NCBI RefSeq assembly: GCF_900103325.1
Contig: NZ_FMXM01000029.1
Coordinates: forward strand, 1-50,072
DNA: 50,072 bases
Direction of reading: 5' to 3'
Source: Mesorhizobium qingshengii
Lineage (GTDB): Bacteria; Pseudomonadota; Alphaproteobacteria; Rhizobiales; Rhizobiaceae
The notes under the pieces were generated by a model, which did not search any database, was not told the origin of the DNA, and saw only the letters and a program-made list of their open reading frames with translations. Both the position numbers and the translations under genes were made by a program. Below are positions 45,877 through 50,072 of this stretch, piece by piece; positions within the stretch are counted from its first letter, which is position 1, and each line of letters starts with the position of its first letter.

Positions 45877-47124
45877 TTAGAGCGCTAAAGCCCTCTGGAC
45901 ATCGTTGTGCTCGAAGGCGCTCGCCATGCGGTTGATCTCCGCCGATCGGGCGCCCACGGCTCTGGCAACATCGCGCCAAGCCGAAGTCACCGTGGCGACT
46001 TCCTTGATGATGGGGCGCGCCTGCGCGAGCGTCAGCGCAAAAAACCCGGCGGCGGCCTCCAGCAAGTCAAGCGAACACGTGCCTTCGTCCAGATCGATGT
46101 TGGTCGTCAGAACCCTTGGCTTGAGATCGGTCGGCACAGGATTGAGATCGTAAGCGGGCGAGAGCGACCATCCTGCCTTTCCCAGCCAGAGGAAACCATG
46201 GTTGCGTAGATGATCATCGACATTGGAAATCAACACGTTGAAGACGACACGGCGGTAGAGAGCATGAGCGTCGGTCTTTCCCTGCGCGCCTTGCTGCGCG
46301 AGCGCATCGACCATCTCCGGATAGCTGCCGCGCTCGCCGTCCCTGGCGCCCATCATCGCCATGGCGGACAGAAACGGGAAGCGGACCACGCCATCGCGAT
46401 CGAAGCGTCTCGATAGCATCACGGGCTTACCGGCAACTTCGATGAGTTCGTGCCGCGGCGTGGCGATGCCGGCTTCGCCGGCAAGGCGCAACGCAATCTC
46501 TTCCCAGGTTTCAATGCTGTAATCGTCCGATTCTTTGGGAAACTTGGCGATGGCCAGGTGACCATGTTGGTCGATGACTGACGCCTTAGGTCGTGCGCCA
46601 CCAAGGGATGAGCCGGGTGCGAAGATCATTTGCAGATCTTCGTCCGTCTCCTCGTCGCGCAAAATTCGCTCGGTGATTTGCAGTAGTCGGCCGAGTTCGA
46701 TGAGGGCAGGGATGCCGTCACGGATTGGCGCCTGAAAGACCTCCGTGCCGACCAGGCGGAAGCGCAGCGCGCCAAGCCTTGTCTGGTCGGCGACGCCGAG
46801 AAGGTAGTCGCTCTCGGCAAGGGTACGAACAGCACGTTTCTCACGTTCGGCGAGACGCCGCTCGGAACGCTGCATGAGGCGTCGCCCCCAGGTGTCGGGC
46901 GCGGAGTCGCCGATGGAGCCGAAAGTCGCCAGTCCGGCAGGAGGCGCAAAGGCACCGCGGGTTAATGCCAGAGCCGGTTCCAGGGAGAACCGGTCCGGAT
47001 CCCCGAGCCATGCGGCGTCATACTCGAAGAGGATAGTCTCGGTGCCGCGGACACGATTGCTTCGCGCCAGTCCAACAGGGCGCGTGCGTCCACCGAGCTC
47101 GATATGGACCTCGAAGTCAGCCAT
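45877..47124 (-). CDS. hipA: HipA-type serine/threonine kinase toxin
   Basis: A 415-residue HipA-family protein kinase, the toxin half of a type II toxin-antitoxin pair. In E. coli HipA phosphorylates glutamyl-tRNA synthetase and promotes persistence; targets of other HipA proteins differ. The N-terminal HipA_N-like part is followed by the Ser/Gly-rich loop GSSLGGARPKAS (171-182), ATP-site lysine in IAKFPKESDD (Lys194), catalytic loop ISNVDDHLRNHGF (299-311) and the DFG-like SPAYDLNP (322-329). All key residues are present, so it should be active. It overlaps the antitoxin gene by eight bases. Confidence 0.9.
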   Translation of the reverse strand: MADFEVHIELGGRTRPVGLARSNRVRGTETILFEYDAAWLGDPDRFSLEPALALTRGAFAPPAGLATFGSIGDSAPDTWGRRLMQRSERRLAEREKRAVRTLAESDYLLGVADQTRLGALRFRLVGTEVFQAPIRDGIPALIELGRLLQITERILRDEETDEDLQMIFAPGSSLGGARPKASVIDQHGHLAIAKFPKESDDYSIETWEEIALRLAGEAGIATPRHELIEVAGKPVMLSRRFDRDGVVRFPFLSAMAMMGARDGERGSYPEMVDALAQQGAQGKTDAHALYRRVVFNVLISNVDDHLRNHGFLWLGKAGWSLSPAYDLNPVPTDLKPRVLTTNIDLDEGTCSLDLLEAAAGFFALTLAQARPIIKEVATVTSAWRDVARAVGARSAEINRMASAFEHNDVQRALAL

Positions 47125-47452
47125 TGCGAGGCGTCTTGGGCGGCCGTTTGAGGTGGACGTGCTTGGGCAGTTCGGCGGTAGCCAGCGCCTGGCCTACACT
47201 ATCGTTTGCGATGTCGGCGACCTGGCCCAGACCATCGAGCAGGCCAAGGGCCTGCAGAACGCCGGCATAGATGCCGATGCTGACATTCGTGTCGCCGGCC
47301 TCGACGCGTTGCAAGGTCGAGCGCGAGGTGAAGGCGCGCTCGGCCACCACTGCCATTGGGAGCCGCCGCCGTCGCCGGGCGTCGTGGATATCCGCCCCCA
47401 GCTTGCGCAGGGTGCGCCTGACCGCGGCTGGAGGATTATGGGGAGTGGGCAT
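47117..47452 (-). CDS. hipB: HipB-type antitoxin, Xre-family DNA-binding protein
   Basis: A 111-residue protein with a helix-turn-helix of the Xre/Cro type at about residues 17-65 (LRKLGADIHDARRRRR, then AERAFTSRSTLQRVEAGD). The basic tail (HVHLKRPPKTPRNG) may contact the toxin. I chose ATG 47452; a longer GTG start would run into the operator at 47458-47498. It is encoded before hipA with an eight-base overlap, as usual for hipBA. It neutralises HipA and represses its own operon through the palindrome just upstream. Confidence 0.85.
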   Translation of the reverse strand: MPTPHNPPAAVRRTLRKLGADIHDARRRRRLPMAVVAERAFTSRSTLQRVEAGDTNVSIGIYAGVLQALGLLDGLGQVADIANDSVGQALATAELPKHVHLKRPPKTPRNG

Positions 47453-47457
47453 ATGAG

Positions 47458-47498
47458 ACCTTCGCACTACGAATACTGTAAGTATGTAGCACGAAGGT
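47458..47498. promoter_or_regulatory. Nested palindromic operator of hipBA
   Basis: On the plus strand: ACCTTCG-ca-CTAC-ga-ATAC-tgtaa-GTAT-GTAG-ca-CGAAGGT. Three sets of complementary arms are nested: ACCTTCG/CGAAGGT, CTAC/GTAG and ATAC/GTAT. It lies six bases before the hipB start and covers the expected promoter. HipB-type regulators bind such dyads to shut off their operon. Confidence 0.75.
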
Positions 47499-47789
47499 TA
47501 CAGATCTTCCAGAGTGTCATTGCGGACGAACGTTATCCCGGTCTTCCTCCGCAGCCGGCGTCGTGGCCGGTCCGCCATGGAACGAAAATCTAAGCTAGCG
47601 TTCACCGGCGCAATGCGCTCCCGATCCGGGCTTGGGCTGATTGGCCCGCGAATCTCGCGAAACAAAGAACGTAACGCTGCGTGTGCAAAGCCGCTCGACT
47701 GCGGTTGGCTACGAGCTAAGCGCCGAGCTGCTCGGCGCCATGGTCGGCTCGGCACCACCCCTAGCGACCCAGAGGCGCATTTGTTTTTG

Positions 47790-47821
47790 TGGGTTAGCGG
47801 AACTATCGTACCGCTAACCCA
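47790..47821. repeat. Perfect 11-bp inverted repeat
   Basis: TGGGTTAGCGG (47790-47800) and CCGCTAACCCA (47811-47821) are separated by AACTATCGTA, which can add two more pairs after an A-A mismatch, giving a 32-base hairpin with TATC loop. The plus strand has TTTGTTTTTG before it but no T-run after it. It could be a dispersed palindrome or a protein-binding site. Confidence 0.6.
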
Positions 47822-47909
47822 TTGTCTTCTCTCGTCGTCGAACTTCTTCGTCATGGTTTCAGGCAAGCGGCATTTTCGCGAAAGGCTAAATGCTTGATCT
47901 GACTGGCCC

Positions 47910-47950
47910 GAGTGGCAGATTTGAACCTGCGGCCCCCTCGTCCCGAACGA
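47910..47950 (-). pseudogene. 3'-half fragment of tRNA-Pro (probable attachment-site copy)
   Basis: Forty-one bases match the intact tRNA-Pro at 48527-48568 except for one missing base and one substitution. They cover the T-arm, variable loop and most of the anticodon arm up to CGTTCGGGACGAG on the minus strand, in the same orientation. Sequence then diverges. Integrating elements that target tRNA 3' ends leave exactly such partial duplicates. Confidence 0.75.
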
Positions 47951-48518
47951 TGGTATCTGCCCAGCAAATGCCTGGATTTCTGGGCTTTCCCATTACGGTC
48001 GGCGGCGTTTGTTCACCATTGCTTCTGATTTAACTGTGGGGTTTCTGGGGAGCCGCCGGGGTGTTCGTCCTCTGTGCCTTCGGCATGCGGACCACATTTT
48101 GCTGGAGCGCGACTTGGAGACTATCGCCTCTGCAGTATCGGCCTAGAAGTTTGGATGATGGTGACCATGGATCAGGCCGGGACTGATCGGCCGCGTAAAA
48201 CACTTGTGCGGCGAGGAACGCCTCCGTCATGCATCACTGCAGGATTTTTGGGAGGAATGAGCAGACGTGGCAATAATTTGATGGAACTCCGGCTCGCCGG
48301 TGTTGGCGATCCGAATGTGAGCACCGTCCAGCACGATGGTGTCGTTATCGCGAGAACGACGGGCCAGCCAGTGAGACGGGCCAGCCAGTGAGAAGCAAGG
48401 CGGCGAGAAGGAAAGACATCGAACGACTATCCCTTCATCGCGGCCAGACGGAGATGCTAAACTGTGCGGAAATCCGTAGGCTGTCGGGAGAAACGGATAC
48501 CTAAGTATCTGTTTTTTC

Positions 48519-48595
48519 TGGTCGGAGTGGCAGGATTTGAACCTGCGACCCCCTCGTCCCGAACGAGGTGCGCTACCAGGCTGCGCTACACTCCG
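48519..48595 (-). tRNA. tRNA-Pro (anticodon CGG)
   Basis: A complete 77-base cloverleaf on the minus strand: acceptor CGGAGTG/CACTCCG, D-arm GCGC-AGCCTGGTA-GCGC, anticodon arm CCTCG-TTCGGGA-CGAGG (anticodon CGG), variable GGGTC, T-arm GCAGG-TTCAAAT-CCTGC, A discriminator and encoded CCA. It reads codon CCG. Its 3' end faces the accessory region and a partial copy lies 0.6 kb away. Confidence 0.97.
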
Positions 48596-48721
48596 TGACC
48601 AGACCGCGGGCTTATAGCCGCCGCACTCCGATCCTGCAAGCGGCAATGGCAGCACTTCGGTCGCATTTTCGTCCCCTTTCGTCACGCAATGTTGCGAACG
48701 CCCGGATATCCCTTAGGGATA

Positions 48722-48771
48722 AACACGGCTTAAAGGCTTGTGTGCTAGCCACGGCCTCTACAAGCCGTGTT
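48722..48771. promoter_or_regulatory. Inverted repeat upstream of the phosphomannomutase gene
   Basis: AACACGGCTT (48722-48731) and AAGCCGTGTT (48762-48771) are perfect inverted repeats 30 bases apart, just ahead of the likely ribosome-binding site at 48782-48785. They could form an operator or an mRNA stem in the leader. No known regulator site is recognised. Confidence 0.4.
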
Positions 48772-48795
48772 CCAGTTGCTCGGAGTTTTCCAGTC

Positions 48796-50072
48796 TTGAC
48801 CCCCAGGATCGTTGGCGAGGCCCGACCCAACAGCTTCGAATTCGAAACCTCGGCGCTGATCAAGGCGTCCGGCTTTCGCGAATACGATGCGCGCTGGTGG
48901 TTCGGCCATCCGGGCTCGACGCAGCCGCCGGAGCTCAACCTGATCGGCGTCCAGGCGCTCGGCATGGGGCTCGGCACGCTGATTCGCCGTCTCGGCGCCG
49001 GGCCCGATATCGTCACCGGGCATGATTTCCGCTCCTATTCGCTTTCGATCAAGCTGGCGCTGGTCTGCGGGCTGATGGCCGCCGGCGCGCGGGTGAGGGA
49101 TGTCGGCCTGGCTTTGTCGCCGATGGCCTACTTCGCCCAGTTCGCCCTCGACACGCCTTCGGTCGCCATGGTCACGGCCTCGCACAACGAGAATGGCTGG
49201 ACCGGTGTCAAGATGGGCGCGGCGCGGCCGCTGACCTTCGGCCCCGAGGAGATGAGCGCGCTGAAGGCGATCGTGCTGTCAGGCGATTTCGACCTTGCCG
49301 GTGGTGGCTCCTATGATTTCGTCCGCGATTTTCGCGCGACCTATCTCGACGATCTGACCCGGGACAAGCGCATCGCGCGAAAGCTGAAGGTGGTCGCCGC
49401 CTGCGGCAACGGCACCGCTGGCGCCTTTGCGCCGGAGGCACTGGAGCGCATCGGCTGCGAAGTGGTCCCGCTCGATGTCGAACTCGACCACACCTTTCCC
49501 CGCTACAACCCCAACCCCGAGGACATGCAGATGCTGCATGCCATCAGGGACAAGGTGCTGGAGACCGGGGCCGATGTCGGCCTTGGTTTCGATGGCGACG
49601 GCGACCGCTGCGGTGTCGTCGACAATGAGGGCAACGAGATCTTCGCCGACAAGGTCGGCGTCATGCTCGCACGCGACATCTCCAGCCAGCTTCCGGGCTC
49701 GACCTTCGTCGTCGACGTCAAGTCGACCGGGCTGTTCAACACCGACAGCGTGCTGCGTGCCAATGGCGCCGTCACCGACTATTGGAAGACCGGCCACTCC
49801 TACATCAAGCGCCGCGTCGCCGAGCTCGGCGCCGTCGCCGGTTTCGAGAAGTCCGGCCATTTCTTCTTCAACCCGCCGATCGGGCGCGGCTATGACGACG
49901 GGTTGGTCACCGCCATCGCCATCTGCCAGATGCTGGATCGCAACCCGGGCAGCTCGATGGCCGACCTCTACCGCGCGCTGCCGCTGACCTTCGGTACGCC
50001 GACGATGTCGCCGCATTGCGCGGACGATGTGAAGTATGGCGTGGTCGAGCGGGTGGTTTCCGATTTTCAGGC
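48796..50072 (+). CDS. Phosphomannomutase/phosphoglucomutase, NoeK/ManB type (3' end outside window)
   Basis: At least 425 residues of an alpha-D-phosphohexomutase, open to the window end; family members are near 500. It interconverts mannose (or glucose) 6- and 1-phosphate for GDP-mannose and surface polysaccharide synthesis. The phosphoserine loop is VTASHNENGWTG, the metal loop GFDGDGDRCGVVD and the sugar loop GFEKSGHFFF. The N-terminus TPRIVGEARPNSFEFET is typical of rhizobial members. I take TTG 48796 as the start because GGAG lies ten bases upstream and the family N-terminus begins here; GTG 48742 is an in-frame alternative. This differs from the pgm gene of the glycogen operon. Confidence 0.92.
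   Translation, partial: MTPRIVGEARPNSFEFETSALIKASGFREYDARWWFGHPGSTQPPELNLIGVQALGMGLGTLIRRLGAGPDIVTGHDFRSYSLSIKLALVCGLMAAGARVRDVGLALSPMAYFAQFALDTPSVAMVTASHNENGWTGVKMGAARPLTFGPEEMSALKAIVLSGDFDLAGGGSYDFVRDFRATYLDDLTRDKRIARKLKVVAACGNGTAGAFAPEALERIGCEVVPLDVELDHTFPRYNPNPEDMQMLHAIRDKVLETGADVGLGFDGDGDRCGVVDNEGNEIFADKVGVMLARDISSQLPGSTFVVDVKSTGLFNTDSVLRANGAVTDYWKTGHSYIKRRVAELGAVAGFEKSGHFFFNPPIGRGYDDGLVTAIAICQMLDRNPGSSMADLYRALPLTFGTPTMSPHCADDVKYGVVERVVSDFQ

Larger units (their letters stand above)
47499..48518. other. Intergenic region between hipBA and tRNA-Pro with repeats and a tRNA fragment
   Basis: About 1 kb with no gene I can support. It holds the hairpin at 47790-47821, the tRNA-Pro 3' fragment at 47910-47950 and a tandem duplication of a 17-base unit GGGCCAGCCAGTGAGAC at about 48361-48394. 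The overlapping open frames have poor codon use; one runs straight through the tRNA gene and is spurious. Confidence 0.5.

Noticed and set aside
47514..47897. Plus-strand frame of 127 codons crossing the 47790-47821 hairpin
   Set aside because: Arg-rich, no motif, no clear ribosome-binding site, and it crosses an extragenic palindrome.
48227..48685. Open minus-strand frame of 152 codons
   Set aside because: It runs straight through the intact tRNA-Pro gene, which gives the well-known spurious peptide VAQPGSAPRSGRGGRRF. Not a protein gene.

Overview
The window looks like a chromosomal piece of a Rhizobiales bacterium, most likely Mesorhizobium or a close relative. This rests on the GC-rich codon use, the fructose-type frcBCA transporter, the glycogen operon glgP-glgB-glgC-glgA-pgm-glgX, a rhizobial-type extragenic palindrome between glgP and glgB, and a phosphomannomutase of the rhizobial NoeK/ManB type. 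The assignment is from recognition of protein families, not from a database search.

Region by region. (1) 1-2.0 kb: the end of a sugar ABC transporter ATPase, then a secreted Spy/CpxP-like protein with its terminator. (2) 2.0-10.2 kb: a carbohydrate uptake and catabolism locus. A GntR/FCD regulator, an esterase-like hydrolase, a binding protein, two permeases, a TIM-barrel epimerase, a Gfo/Idh/MocA dehydrogenase and a frameshifted remnant run on the minus strand. The matching UgpC-type ATPase is divergent, with a perfect palindrome between. (3) 10.2-15.1 kb: decayed accessory DNA. It holds an IS256-family pseudogene (frameshift and lost 3' end), a Fic protein starting right at the IS scar, an IS3-family OrfA stub that interrupts another gene, a tRNA-like sequence missing about six bases, and small coding-like fragments. 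(4) 15.1-22.3 kb: a lone sugar aminotransferase, then a PfkB kinase, a FucU-type mutarotase and a ROK regulator divergent from frcBCA, sharing an 11-bp-arm inverted repeat. (5) 22.4-35.3 kb: the glycogen operon ending in a GH13 alpha-glucosidase. (6) 35.4-37.6 kb: TadE- and TadG-like proteins. (7) 37.7-43.3 kb: an oligopeptide transporter oppA-oppB-oppC-oppDF. (8) 43.3-48.6 kb: accessory DNA with a lipoprotein, a His-rich secreted protein, a 24-residue membrane peptide behind three hairpins, a hipBA toxin-antitoxin pair with a nested palindromic operator, and a 41-bp copy of the 3' half of tRNA-Pro about 0.6 kb from the intact tRNA-Pro, as an integration event would leave. (9) 48.8 kb to the end: the phosphomannomutase, cut by the window edge.

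How the parts fit. The two sugar loci bring in and modify hexoses. Pgm and GlgC turn glucose phosphate into ADP-glucose, GlgA and GlgB build glycogen, and GlgP, GlgX and the alpha-glucosidase take it apart. All three solute-binding-protein genes are followed by a GC-rich intercistronic hairpin before the permease gene, which suggests a common way of keeping binding protein in excess.

No clearly new multi-gene system stands out. The most interesting signals are the structured leader with its mini-membrane protein, the tRNA-Pro scar next to hipBA, and the IS/Fic/tRNA-remnant region.
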